NCBI RefSeq assembly: GCF_030816115.1
Contig: NZ_JAUSXQ010000001.1
Coordinates: forward strand, 1,302,001 to 1,366,000
Length of the DNA: 64,000 bases
Direction of reading: 5' to 3'
From: Chryseobacterium sp. W4I1
Lineage (GTDB): Bacteria > Bacteroidota > Bacteroidia > Flavobacteriales > Weeksellaceae
The position numbers and the translations under genes are program-made. Under the pieces are notes generated by a model, which was given only the letters and a program-made list of their open reading frames with translations, was not told the DNA's origin and ran no database searches. This document shows positions 17,382-26,923 of the stretch, in pieces (the stretch's first letter is position 1; the number at the start of each line of letters is the position of its first letter).

Positions 17382-18845
17382 TTATAGTGATTTTCGAAAC
17401 TGATAACTCAGAAGTTCTTTTCCTGAAATCAAATACAGCCCATGGCGTGTCACGATGACATCATCAATCTTTTGGGCGGGCAGATAAAAACTGCCTATGT
17501 ATTCACCCTTGTCCGTCCGGTAAATGTCTACCGCCTTCCTCCCTTTGCGCAGGCGCGCAGGTTCGAATTTGCCAGGTAATCCCGAAACATTATAAATATG
17601 GTTTCCATAGAAAGCTGCATTGAGATTAACCCTGACTGGTGGTGCATTCATGATGTTAGTCCCGTTAGAAAGCCGGGTGATTTTGACCTGCGCTTTGAAA
17701 ATAGAGTCTATGCTAGACTGCCTTTTCACCTTGGGAAGATCGTTACCGATGATAATAAACTGGTTCCTGTAGAAATAAACGTATATAAATTCTTCCCTAT
17801 GCTGCTGATTTTCGATCAGCATGCCATCACAGTCAAAAATACCGTCTATCTGCTTTTCTAAAATGGAAGGAAATAAGGTGGTGGTACTTTTCTGAGCGAT
17901 TTTAAGGCGGGCAATAGTATATTGATGGGTTCTGCTGTCTTGGGTCCGGAGTATGAAATCTGAAGAATCTTTTACAGCCAGTTGGGAAAAGTAAGCGTCC
18001 CCCTTACTAATGGTCCTGGCAATAGAATCTTTTAAATGCCCTCTATAGATAACAGGTACGGTCCCATCATAAAGATATAAGTATGGAGCCCTCACTTTTA
18101 TCTGTAAGCTTTTGAAAGGATGATCTGAATGATCCAGACTGATTTTAGTTGTTGTCATGTTTTTTAGCTTATGATCAATTTCTGTAAGAATTAAAGGCGT
18201 GCCACGTCTTCCCAGGTATAAGTTCTCTGCATCCGTGCCCGCAAAATAATAATCAGTGTGGTTAAGACTTTTCTTTCCGGCTTCCATCAGAAAATTAGGC
18301 AGGAATTTTCTGGTGAAATTATTTTCCTTTTTGATGATATGTTCGGATTGTAAAAAAAGGATAATGACTAGAATAGAGGATGAGACAATGACCGCAGCAG
18401 AGGAAAGAATGTATTTCAGTTTTGCAGTCCCTGTTTGCCGCTCAATAATGATAACGGCAGCCAGCGAAAGCAAAACACAAATAATGTTAAAAATCAAATG
18501 TTCAGTCCAGCCCATTTTCTCCAGGATACCCCCGCATGAACAGGGAACAAAGTCACTGTAATTCAAAATAAGATAAATATAAATGGTAAAAGCCGTCATT
18601 ATACCCATTGAGGCATATAATCCAATCGTGCGCAGTCTTGGGACCAGCAAAAAAGAAACGATAATCAGCTCTGCCGCAATTACGCTGTATGATGTAAATC
18701 CTGCGAATGCACTAAGCAGCGGAGACTGGGCGATCTGCACCTGAAAATTTTCAAAATCCAGTACCTTGCTAATCCCTGCATAGCAGAATAAAAGCACAAA
18801 AAAATAAGCGGTGAGGGTTGGGATGGAGTCTGCAATTTTTTTCAT
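17382..18845 (-). CDS. MauE/DoxX-family redox-associated membrane protein with a C-terminal extension
   Basis: The ATG at 18845 (MKKIADSIPTLTAYFF...) is chosen over a TTG 22 codons upstream. Four helices in the first 140 or so residues carry the family's CSCGGILEKMGW motif, a vicinal-type Cys pair facing the periplasm. A fifth helix at about 155-175 leads to a 300-residue exported domain of beta-rich repeats (possibly a propeller: 'YLYLYDGTVPVIYRG', 'YVYFYRNQFIIIGN', 'TRHGLYLISGKELL'). MauE in methylamine utilisation is needed for disulfide-rich subunit maturation. Here it is likely to act on the nearby Cys-rich small proteins, which is inference. Confidence 0.75.
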   Translation of the reverse strand: MKKIADSIPTLTAYFFVLLFCYAGISKVLDFENFQVQIAQSPLLSAFAGFTSYSVIAAELIIVSFLLVPRLRTIGLYASMGIMTAFTIYIYLILNYSDFVPCSCGGILEKMGWTEHLIFNIICVLLSLAAVIIIERQTGTAKLKYILSSAAVIVSSSILVIILFLQSEHIIKKENNFTRKFLPNFLMEAGKKSLNHTDYYFAGTDAENLYLGRRGTPLILTEIDHKLKNMTTTKISLDHSDHPFKSLQIKVRAPYLYLYDGTVPVIYRGHLKDSIARTISKGDAYFSQLAVKDSSDFILRTQDSRTHQYTIARLKIAQKSTTTLFPSILEKQIDGIFDCDGMLIENQQHREEFIYVYFYRNQFIIIGNDLPKVKRQSSIDSIFKAQVKITRLSNGTNIMNAPPVRVNLNAAFYGNHIYNVSGLPGKFEPARLRKGRKAVDIYRTDKGEYIGSFYLPAQKIDDVIVTRHGLYLISGKELLSYQFRKSL

Positions 18846-18868
18846 GGTAATATTGGGTTTATATTTAT

Positions 18869-19039
18869 TTATCCAATCTGAACAAGTTTCCATTGAATCT
18901 TTTTGCCGCAATAAGCAGGCATTTTGGTTCCCTTTGAGATAGGACTGGTGGTTTTAAAGGCCCCTATACTTTCCCAGATGCCGCTGGCAGGGCAGAGGAA
19001 TCCGGTAGAGCATATAATGGGAGAAGGACAGGGAATCAT
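18869..19039 (-). CDS. Cys-rich small protein, 56 aa
   Basis: An ATG at 19039 opens a 56-residue frame (MIPCPSPIICSTGFLCPASG...) ending at TAA 18869-18871. It has four Cys in all (positions 4, 10, 16 and 44) in a Pro/Ser/Gly-rich sequence, and no obvious signal peptide. It begins 22 bases after the lipoprotein gene and ends 23 bases before the MauE gene, so it is probably in the same operon. Cys density and position suggest a substrate or partner of the MauE protein. It could also be a truncated relative of DUF6520. Confidence 0.5.
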   Translation of the reverse strand: MIPCPSPIICSTGFLCPASGIWESIGAFKTTSPISKGTKMPAYCGKKIQWKLVQIG

Positions 19040-19061
19040 TTCTTTTCGTTTAGAGGTTAGT

Positions 19062-19262
19062 TTATTGATACAGGCGCCAGTCCTGCCCGTCCTTTACCGG
19101 TGGGTCCTTTTGTTGACTGCTGCTGTCCGTTTTGGAATGGGTCTGCATTTTATACCTGTCAAATGACACAGGATCAGGCTGGATGTCCTCATTACTGTCT
19201 GCCTGACGGCAGCTTTGGGCTGTGATGAGTAAAATACTAATGATGGGAATATACTTTTTCAT
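19062..19262 (-). CDS. Small lipoprotein, 66 aa
   Basis: This is a typical lipoprotein signal (MKKYIPIISILLITAQSC) followed by a short polar tail rich in Asp, Ser and Gln. It is the first gene of the minus-strand set (lipoprotein, Cys-rich protein, MauE, DUF6520) and diverges from the TPR-AraC regulator at 19536. Its function is unknown. The tail is too short for a catalytic domain, so a structural or signalling role is more likely. Confidence 0.6.
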   Translation of the reverse strand: MKKYIPIISILLITAQSCRQADSNEDIQPDPVSFDRYKMQTHSKTDSSSQQKDPPVKDGQDWRLYQ

Positions 19263-19535
19263 GATTAATTTTTTAAAGATTAAAGTTTCCCGGCCGGTAT
19301 GTAATCGAATTCGTACTCCAAAATTATTTCAGTTCATCATATAAAAAAACTCATGTGTGGTGGTGTTTAGAAATTGGGACGTCACAATTCTTAAATTTTG
19401 ACATTGAATGTATCATGATATTTGCTTATTAATAGGCTTTTTCATAGGAAAGATTATGAATTATTTATATGGGTGTTTTATTTCACTTATTATTGACATA
19501 AAATACCTATTTTTAGAGGTCTGATTTATACTATT

Positions 19536-21257
19536 ATGATGTCAGCAACCAAGGTTTTGTTATTTTTTCTTTTGATATCTTTTGATCATCATTTTTCCCA
19601 GACCAAAAGTGAAGACTACCTGAGTATTAGAAAAAAGTACGAGAATCTGGAAAAGAATACTTCCGGAGCGATGCCATGGGTCCACCAGTATATCACAAAA
19701 GCAAAAAAGGAAAAAAATTACGCCAGGTTATTTCAGGGATATAAGGATGCTGTATTTTTTTCTCCCTCCGATCAGGATAAGATGCTGTATGCAGACAGTA
19801 CCATTCTGGCTGCTTTGAAATCTGGAGAAAAGGATCTCATTAGCACGGCTTATCTTGGTAAAGGGATTATATACTATTTCAATTTCAAGAAATTTGAACC
19901 TGCCTTAAATGAGTATTTGATAGCCTACAAGCATTCAAAAAATACAAATAATGATTACCTGAGGTATAAGGTAAAATATCATTTGGGTGTGGTTAAGAGT
20001 TATCTCGGATATTATGGGGATGCTTTGGAGCTGTTTAATGAATGTAATCTTTATTTTGAAAAGAAATGCGAAGAAAAACTTTATCCCAATGAGCTTTACA
20101 ACAACACAAGAGGATATTATAATACGCTGCATCAGATGATTGTCTGTTACCGGAATCTAAAACAGTATAATATTTCAGACAGCTTGGTCAGTGTGGCGCT
20201 TTCTAATACTTATGATATGGATGATTTTGCTTTAGAACGTGGATACTTTGTTAAGTGTAAGGGTCTTCTGGAATATAATCATAAGAATTATAAGACTGCC
20301 ATTGTTGATTTGAATCAATCACTGGTACCGATAACAAGAGCAAAAGATTTTGCATGGGCCTCTGTAGTATATTATTATTTGGGGAAAATTTATCAGGATT
20401 CCGGTCAATCAAAAAGCCTGAAATATTTTATGAAGGTAGATTCGATTTTCAGTACCCGTCATTTTATATTGCCTGAGGTCAGACCGAGTTATGAAGAGCT
20501 GATAAAAGATAGTAAACGGGAAAAAAATCTGGAAAAAGAGCTTTATTATACCAAACAGCTCTTAAAAGTCGATAGTGTGTTGAACAGAGATTTTACCTAC
20601 CTATCGGCTAAAATCCACAAAGAATATGATACTAAACTGCTTATTGATAAAAAAGAAATATTGGAGAGGAAAAGCAAAGGAAGACTCATCTCAATGATTG
20701 TATTTATTGTTTTATCATTCATATTCCTTGGAATGTTCATAAAACGATATATCAGAGAGCAGAATGTTCAGAGGAAGTATACGGAACTTCAGTATAGGCT
20801 GGGTAAAGAAGGATTGATTGCCCAGAATAAACTGGACGAAAAAAAAGGGAAGTCCGGACCACCGGTCGAGGAACGGAAAAGCTCACTGACGGCAGAACAG
20901 ACCCTGGAGCTAACTACAAAGCTGGAGTTATTTGAGAAAAATAATGGTTTTCTCCAAAAAGGTCTTACTCAAAATAAGCTGGCGGCAAAACTTAATACCA
21001 ACACTTCATACTTATCAAGTTATATCAACGAACAAAAAAAAGTTAATTTTAACCACTACCTGGCAGAGTTACGCATTGCCTACATTACAAAACTTTTAAA
21101 TTCAAATAAAAAATATCTCAATTACACCATTGAGGCGCTTGCCGAAGAGTGCGGGATTTCTTCTAGGCAGAACTTTTCTGACCTCTTCTATGAAATCAAC
21201 GGCATCAGGCCAAAGGATTTCATCAGAAAGAGAAAAGAAGAATGGGAAGAAGACTGA
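19536..21257 (+). CDS. Membrane-anchored TPR-AraC transcriptional regulator
   Basis: The protein has 573 residues. An N-terminal signal sequence (1-22) is followed by TPR-type repeats outside the membrane (about 60-340). One transmembrane helix (MIVFIVLSFIFLGMFI, near 390) leads to a cytoplasmic AraC HTH domain at the C-terminus (KLAAKLNTNTSYLSSYINEQ, then YTIEALAEECGISSRQNFSD). Such proteins sense a periplasmic signal and control nearby genes. It is divergent from the lipoprotein/MauE/DUF6520 set and is the likely regulator of that locus. Two relatives lie at 25047 and 27421. Confidence 0.8.
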   Translation: MMSATKVLLFFLLISFDHHFSQTKSEDYLSIRKKYENLEKNTSGAMPWVHQYITKAKKEKNYARLFQGYKDAVFFSPSDQDKMLYADSTILAALKSGEKDLISTAYLGKGIIYYFNFKKFEPALNEYLIAYKHSKNTNNDYLRYKVKYHLGVVKSYLGYYGDALELFNECNLYFEKKCEEKLYPNELYNNTRGYYNTLHQMIVCYRNLKQYNISDSLVSVALSNTYDMDDFALERGYFVKCKGLLEYNHKNYKTAIVDLNQSLVPITRAKDFAWASVVYYYLGKIYQDSGQSKSLKYFMKVDSIFSTRHFILPEVRPSYEELIKDSKREKNLEKELYYTKQLLKVDSVLNRDFTYLSAKIHKEYDTKLLIDKKEILERKSKGRLISMIVFIVLSFIFLGMFIKRYIREQNVQRKYTELQYRLGKEGLIAQNKLDEKKGKSGPPVEERKSSLTAEQTLELTTKLELFEKNNGFLQKGLTQNKLAAKLNTNTSYLSSYINEQKKVNFNHYLAELRIAYITKLLNSNKKYLNYTIEALAEECGISSRQNFSDLFYEINGIRPKDFIRKRKEEWEED

Positions 21258-21624
21258 TTTCCATTGATCATTATTGGATCCCCGTTTGTTATTCACTTAC
21301 AATGTCAATCTCCCAATGCTAACTTTAAAAAGGATGTGATATTTGGTGACCCTTAGCGGAGAATCGTCCGCTAGTTTCGAAAGACTACCAAAGAACATCC
21401 ACGAAATTTGTTAGACTTTGTAATTGGACTTTAAAATAAAATATCAGAACTAATTAAAATTCAAGAAATGTCCATATACCTAAAAACGGGCGAATATTGC
21501 GGATTAAAGTTTGAAAAAAAGCGATTGGAATTCGGAATTTCTAACAACCTCCGAAAAGTTCACCCTATAAATATGATTTTCATTGTTGACTTTTGTAGGA
21601 TAATAATATTTAAATAATCAAACA
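21258..21624. other. Spacer with no recognised gene
   Basis: These 367 bases contain short coding-like shreds ('MSIYLKTGEYCGLKFEKK' on the plus strand near 21470) but no complete ORF, hairpin or repeat that I can defend. Confidence 0.4.
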
Positions 21625-21906
21625 ATGTCAACACACGATGTTAAAGGAAAAGTAGTTTTACTTGCGGGAGGTGGTAAAAACTTTGGTGGATTAATAAGTA
21701 AAGGTTTTGCAGCAAAAGGAGCAAAATTAGCAATACATTACAACAGCGAAAATTCTAAAGCTGAAAGTGAAAAAACTTTGGCTGAGGTTCAAGATCTTGG
21801 TGCTGAAGCATTTTCATTTCAGGATGATTTAACCAAAGTAGAACTAGCTGTTAAAATAAATAACAGCTGGTTTTTTTATTTTCAACATATAAATTACTTC
21901 AAATAA
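21625..21906 (+). pseudogene. Truncated short-chain dehydrogenase (SDR)
   Basis: The first 75 or so residues are the N-terminal Rossmann part of an SDR (KGKVVLLAGGGKNFGGLISK, then a DLT segment), with the Gly-rich NAD(P) site. The frame then runs into AVKINNSWFFYF, which is an intrinsic terminator hairpin read as protein. The catalytic YxxxK half is absent. A deletion has evidently joined the front of the gene to a terminator. The product cannot be an active SDR. Confidence 0.7.
21846..21877 (+). terminator. Intrinsic terminator fused into the SDR relic
   Basis: AGCTGTT at 21846-21852 pairs with AACAGCT at 21862-21868 and is followed by GGTTTTTTT, a classic stem plus T-run. Confidence 0.7.
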
Positions 21907-22661
21907 TGAACAAACAAAATAATGTAATTAGAAAACAGCCAAAACATACTTTTCCTAAGAAAAAAATTTTATGTTTGGTTTCCAATGCAGCCCAACTTCA
22001 CGGAATGGAAGTTGGATTTTTTGCCGAAGAAATGACAAGACCATTTTTCGACTTCATCAATGCTGGTTACGATGTAAATATTGCGTCTCCGAAAGGCGGG
22101 AAAGTCGTTTTTGATGGACATAGCAATCCGGAAAACCCAAAAGGAGCTTATCCGAACGATTTGATAAGTATAGGTTTTGTACATCACACAATATTTGGAA
22201 AATGGATGGAAAATACACTGCCTATTGCCAATATCAACGTCGCTGATTATGATGCGATTTGTGTGTCTGGTGGTGGTGCTCCATTAATCAATTTTAAAGA
22301 TGATTTAAAACTGCATAAATTGATAGCAGATTTCTATGAAGCAGGGAAAGTCACTTGTTTAATTTGCCACGGAACATCGTTGTTATTATGGACTCAATTA
22401 AGCGACGGAACTCTTTTAGCGGATGGGAAAACCTGGACTGGATTTGCTGATAGCGAGGAAAATATGATTAATGAAATGTTTGGAATTACGGTAAACGATT
22501 ACACTATCGAAACAGAAGCGCGTAAAAACCCAAACACTAAATTTGAAGTAGCTGGTCCTTTAGAGCCATTTGCAATCAGAGATGGAAGATTGATTACTGC
22601 ACAACAACAGCACAGTAGCTTTTTAGCCTCCCAATTGGTTATCGAAGCTTTATCAGAATAA
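21906..22661 (+). CDS. DJ-1/PfpI (type 1 glutamine amidotransferase-like) protein
   Basis: The protein has 251 residues, within the range for Hsp31/PfpI-like proteins. The fold begins at KILCLVSNAA. The 'YDAICVSGGGAP' turn and the nucleophile elbow VTCLICHGTS are visible, the Cys of ICHG being the expected active residue. The sequence FFAEEMTRPFFDFINAGYDV supplies the usual Glu. Members act as glyoxalases, deglycase-like enzymes or chaperones against reactive aldehydes. Its neighbours (an SDR relic and an aldehyde dehydrogenase) fit carbonyl detoxification. Its start touches the end of the SDR relic. Confidence 0.85.
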   Translation: MNKQNNVIRKQPKHTFPKKKILCLVSNAAQLHGMEVGFFAEEMTRPFFDFINAGYDVNIASPKGGKVVFDGHSNPENPKGAYPNDLISIGFVHHTIFGKWMENTLPIANINVADYDAICVSGGGAPLINFKDDLKLHKLIADFYEAGKVTCLICHGTSLLLWTQLSDGTLLADGKTWTGFADSEENMINEMFGITVNDYTIETEARKNPNTKFEVAGPLEPFAIRDGRLITAQQQHSSFLASQLVIEALSE

Positions 22662-23104
22662 GCTGTTTTTTAAGAAAACGGAAAGTAGAAGATGGTCTGT
22701 TTTTCGTTTTCTTTTTTTCCTGCTTTTATTTTGAAAGCACAAATGATATTAACCTAAATACCTACAATCCTTAAACGGTTGCACTCAATGTATTTTTTAC
22801 TTTTTTGGGGTGCAATTACTAAAGAGAATAATTGTTAAAAAAGCAGAGAAGTGTTTATTTACACCATGATGTATATCTGTTTTGGATAGCGCACAGCTTC
22901 ACAGAGCCGCATTATTTTTGGTGGCGGACTGAACTTTTAAAATGGCTTACAACACAACAATGCTTATATACTAAAGCGTTAAAAAGCAGGAACAAAGTTT
23001 TTAGACTGGTTGTTTTTTTACAATTCATTTGAGAATTGTGGACTTTTTAAATAACTATAATAAATAATTGTCATTCAGAATTTTGAGCGACTAAATAAAA
23101 AGAT
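22662..23104. other. Spacer between the DJ-1 and aldehyde dehydrogenase genes
   Basis: These 443 bases include a 66-codon frame at 22832 that lacks coding character and is probably chance. No convincing hairpin or promoter was seen. Confidence 0.4.
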
Positions 23105-24478
23105 ATGAATAAATACCAATCACTTTTTGATACTCAAAAAGAATTTTTCTATACTGATGTTTCCAAAACTTATGAGTGGAGGATAGGCCAGCTCGATAGG
23201 TTAGAGAAGATGCTTACTGAAAATCAAGAGGCATTTTGTCAGGCTCTAAAAACCGATTTCAATAAACCTCCATTCGAGCAGTTGTTTGAAATAACAGTTC
23301 CTTTAGGAAATATAAAATACTACAAAGAAAACCTTAAACAATTAATGACCCCGGAACCCGTCGCAATACCAAAAGGATTGGAAGAAACTGGTAACAAAGG
23401 TATTATTTATAAAGAACCTTTTGGAGTTACTTTAATAATAGGTCCTTTCAATGCGCCGATTTTGTTGTTGCTCGACCCAGCAATTGCAGCTTTGGCAGCG
23501 GGAAATCCTGTCATTCTTAAACCTGCTAATACAACGCCCACAGTTGCTTTTCTTTTTCAGGAGCTTATTCCAAAATATTTTGAACCTGAAGCGGTAAATA
23601 TAGTTACAGGAGGAAGGGAAGAGATCACGGCATTATTAGAGTTGCCTTTCGATTTTATTTTCTTTACGGGAAGTTCTGCAGTAGGCAAAGTCATAATGCG
23701 GGCTGCTGCAGAAAACTTAACGCCAATCGTTTTGGAGTTGGGCGGCCAGAACCCGACTATAGTCGATGAAACTGCTAATCTTGATATTGCTGTTGACCGT
23801 ATTGTTTGGGGGCATATGGCGATTTCCGGACAATGGTGCATTGCCCCGGGTTACGTATATGTACACGAAAGTATCGCAGATGAGTTTATAGATAAATTGA
23901 AGGAATCTGTTGTGAAAATGTATGGCAAAGACCCAAGCCAAAGCCCTGATTTCGCAAGGATGATTAGCGAGCATGATACCGAAAGGGTAGCTTCATATAT
24001 TATTTCGGAAAAAGTAATTTTAGGAGGAAGATATAATGTCAAGGCCAAATATATGGAGCCGACTATCTTATATCCGAGCACTTGGGAAGATCCCGCAATG
24101 CAACAAGAAATTTTCGGACCCGTGTTTCCTATTTTGGTATACAATGACTTGAAAGAAATTGTAGAAATCATTAAACGCAAACCTAAATCTTTGGCTGCCT
24201 ATTTTTTTAGCAAAAATCAACAGAATATAGATTATTTTTTGAATGCGGTTTCTTTTGGGGGTGGCTGTATCAACCAGACCAATTTGCACTGTTGGATAGA
24301 CAGCCTGCCTTTTGGAGGTGTTGGTTATGCAGGAATGGGCAAGTATTATGGTAAAGCAGGCTTCGAAGCGTTGAGCAATACAAAAGCGATGCTGATAGGG
24401 AATCCAGATTTGGAGCTAGACGTTTTTCCACCTTACGAAGGAAAGGACATTGCTAAGAATTTAAGTATTTTTGGATAA
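23105..24478 (+). CDS. Aldehyde dehydrogenase (NAD(P)-dependent, class-3-like)
   Basis: At 457 residues it is close to ALDH3 length, shorter than the 490-500 of class 1/2. Visible landmarks are FGVTLIIGPFNAPILLLLDP, the NAD-binding GNPVILKPANTTP, FFTGSSAVGK, the general-base Glu in VLELGGQNP, and the Cys nucleophile in SGQWCIAPGYVYV. The C-terminal LPFGGVGYAGMGKYYGKAGF is typical. It oxidises aldehydes to acids in the cytoplasm and probably works with the preceding DJ-1 protein in detoxification. The substrate is unknown. Confidence 0.9.
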   Translation: MNKYQSLFDTQKEFFYTDVSKTYEWRIGQLDRLEKMLTENQEAFCQALKTDFNKPPFEQLFEITVPLGNIKYYKENLKQLMTPEPVAIPKGLEETGNKGIIYKEPFGVTLIIGPFNAPILLLLDPAIAALAAGNPVILKPANTTPTVAFLFQELIPKYFEPEAVNIVTGGREEITALLELPFDFIFFTGSSAVGKVIMRAAAENLTPIVLELGGQNPTIVDETANLDIAVDRIVWGHMAISGQWCIAPGYVYVHESIADEFIDKLKESVVKMYGKDPSQSPDFARMISEHDTERVASYIISEKVILGGRYNVKAKYMEPTILYPSTWEDPAMQQEIFGPVFPILVYNDLKEIVEIIKRKPKSLAAYFFSKNQQNIDYFLNAVSFGGGCINQTNLHCWIDSLPFGGVGYAGMGKYYGKAGFEALSNTKAMLIGNPDLELDVFPPYEGKDIAKNLSIFG

Positions 24479-25046
24479 AAGTGAATCAACAGCAAGTCTT
24501 AATAAGTTAATTGAAAAACATCACAAATAACTAAAATTATCAACTATGGCATTAAAAATTGTTAACTTTGTATTAGTTCTCAAGGGCCGTTTGGCCTATC
24601 CCAGCTTTTATCTTACTAAATGAAATGATGTTGCTATCACAACATATCTATTCATTTCAGTGTTCTAACATCATCTGTTTCTTATGTTGCTGACCTTTGT
24701 AGTGTTTTTCTGGGGAACTTTAGAAGTAGTGTCCATTAAGGTATATTTAATAATGTCTCAATTTCGTCAAAGTTATACCGATAAGCTTTCTACCAGCTGA
24801 GTCTCTTCCAGTCTATTTTGGGAAAATATAAAAAAGGAATTTGAATAAATTCTGCACATATCTAAAACTTAGAAGTTATATTTCACCCTGTCAAGAAAAC
24901 TTAACACAAGTAAAATGGCGGTAATTAAATGATTGGAAGACAGCAAAGTATAAAAGGATATGTAAGTGATTAATTCGGAAAAGCTAACATGTTTCCTATG
25001 CATTAAATGATACATTAGCCCGTAATTTGCTCAGAAACACACTTTA
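24479..25046. other. Spacer with a promoter-like box
   Basis: These 568 bases have no ORF of usual size. A TAACTTTG (-7 type) at 24563-24570 is followed by a small GGGCC-gttt-GGCCT hairpin near 24584-24596, so a small RNA is possible but unsupported. The rest is AT-rich. Confidence 0.35.
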
Positions 25047-25895
25047 ATGACAAAAAAAATTTTCTTCTGTCTATACCTGTTGTCTAGTTTTATTGATGAA
25101 CAATTAAATCATGAACCACAAATTGACACAGATACAGAAAATGTAAAAGGCTTACATGGAAATGGATCCACCAAAATTATGGAACTTTCTAAAAACTCTA
25201 ACCTAATTTTAGAAAAAAGTATAACCCTCTATACTCAATTGAATGACAGTGTCATAAATATAGAAAAAAAAGCTAAAAATACTTCGGTAAAATATATCAT
25301 GGATAAACAAGAAGGAGAGCATCCTGAGAATATCATAAAAATAGTTATTGTCCCATCAATTGTTATTATTTTTTTGCTAAACAGTTGGATTTTGTACAAA
25401 TACAATCAGAAAAAGCTCAATAAAAAAGATGAAATCATTTATCACTTAAAAGAAGAAACAACGGTGAACGAATTTAAATCTGTTTCATTACAAGCTAATG
25501 GCAGAAGGGCAGTTAATAATATCAGTATTTCTGAAGATACTACTATATCTCTGCTCAATAAACTTTCAAAGTTTGAAAAATCTGAAAAGTTTTTAAAAAA
25601 AGATGTAACGCTCACGACTTTATCAAATTCGCTTAATACGAACCCAAGATATCTTTCAGAAATAATTAAACAGCATAAAGGTAAGAACTTCAATAACTAC
25701 CTAAATGGACTTCGAATACACTACATCACCAGTAGATTGTCAACAACTCCCATCTTTAGAGAATATAAAATCAGCTATCTTGCTGAAGCCTGTGGTTTTT
25801 CCTCACGGGAAGTTTTTTCTGTAGTATTCAAAAAAGAAATGGGTGTAACGCCCTCTTATTTTATAAGTCAGCTTAAAAAAATGAAAAAGATCTGA
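25047..25895 (+). CDS. Short TPR-less relative of the TPR-AraC regulators
   Basis: It has 282 residues against 530-573 in the two relatives in this window. It keeps a signal-like N-terminus (MTKKIFFCLYLLSSF), the juxtamembrane segment, one transmembrane helix (IVIVPSIVIIFLLNSWILYK) and the AraC HTH (SYLAEACGFSSREVFSVVFK). The long TPR sensor region between them is nearly absent. From the LYTQLNDS segment on, it aligns by eye with the 27421 gene. It may be a deletion product or a constitutive variant. Confidence 0.65.
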   Translation: MTKKIFFCLYLLSSFIDEQLNHEPQIDTDTENVKGLHGNGSTKIMELSKNSNLILEKSITLYTQLNDSVINIEKKAKNTSVKYIMDKQEGEHPENIIKIVIVPSIVIIFLLNSWILYKYNQKKLNKKDEIIYHLKEETTVNEFKSVSLQANGRRAVNNISISEDTTISLLNKLSKFEKSEKFLKKDVTLTTLSNSLNTNPRYLSEIIKQHKGKNFNNYLNGLRIHYITSRLSTTPIFREYKISYLAEACGFSSREVFSVVFKKEMGVTPSYFISQLKKMKKI

Positions 25896-26079
25896 GATTA
25901 AAGCAATATATATAAGAACCAATATTATTACTAAGGAAAATCAGTATTAAAAAAATAATATGATTTAAATATTATAATATATAATTATTTACGAATCATG
26001 TACTAGACATATAACATGTATATTTAAAAAACAGGAAAATTCTAAATTTTAAGCTTTATTTCTTTTTATAATTTATGCC

Positions 26080-26655
26080 ATGGATTTTTTTAATCATATT
26101 AAAACAGTAATCAGTATTATATTAAGCTTGGGGTTAGGCAGTTTACTCAATGGTACTGTGAAATTTATCCAACATCCCGGAAGAACAAAACCTTATTGGG
26201 TCCATTTATTATGGGTATTGTATTTATTTCTATTGATGATTCACTTTTGGTGGTGGGAGTATGGTCTCAGAGATGTAAGAATATGGACGTTTACTGAGTA
26301 TATATTCATCATCATGTATATTATTCTCTACTTTACGTTATGTCAGCTTCTATATCCATCAGATGTTAAAGATTACGATGATAATTATAAGAATTACTTT
26401 TTTTCAAGAAAGAAATGGTTTTTTCTGTTGCTCATTGTGATTTATTTCATTGATATTTTTGACACTTTAATTAAAGGACCTGTTTATCTGGAAAAGCTAA
26501 TGCCATTATACGCAATAAGAATGGTAAGCCATATTTCATTATGTGCCCTATTTGCATTTCTAAAAACCCGCCGATCAGCTTGGTATGGAGGTATGGTAAT
26601 GTTTTTTATCTTGTTTGAATTGTATTTTATCTTTGACAAATTTTATAATGATTAA
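26080..26655 (+). CDS. Integral membrane protein, 191 aa
   Basis: About five to six hydrophobic segments span the protein (IISIILSLGLGSLLNG, WVHLLWVLYLFLLMIHFWW, IFIIMYIILYFTLCQLL, WFFLLLIVIYFIDIF, and two near the end). It is rich in Trp, Phe and Tyr and has no export signal or motif. It lies alone between two regulator genes. Function and family are not recognised. Confidence 0.6.
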   Translation: MDFFNHIKTVISIILSLGLGSLLNGTVKFIQHPGRTKPYWVHLLWVLYLFLLMIHFWWWEYGLRDVRIWTFTEYIFIIMYIILYFTLCQLLYPSDVKDYDDNYKNYFFSRKKWFFLLLIVIYFIDIFDTLIKGPVYLEKLMPLYAIRMVSHISLCALFAFLKTRRSAWYGGMVMFFILFELYFIFDKFYND

Positions 26656-26923
26656 CTTCTCTGCGTAGGCTTTATACCTCATTTAAATCAATTAAGTCCT
26701 CAATCAATAATCCTTTCTTCAGGGGTCATTATAAATATTATTACAGGATTAATAAGACTTTCAAATTCTGACATTCTACTTTTCTGTCTTATAAAAAAAA
26801 CTGTAATCAACACATTATCATTGGAGATAGTTTATGAAAACATGACATATTGTTCTCTAGAAGCCCTGCAATTCCAGGTAAACAATATTACATTTGGTGA
26901 TATAATCCTTAAATATAAGTTTT

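Noticed and set aside
22832-23032. 66-aa plus-strand frame before the aldehyde dehydrogenase gene
   Set aside because: Composition (many Trp, Phe and His in random order) and lack of a binding site suggest chance.
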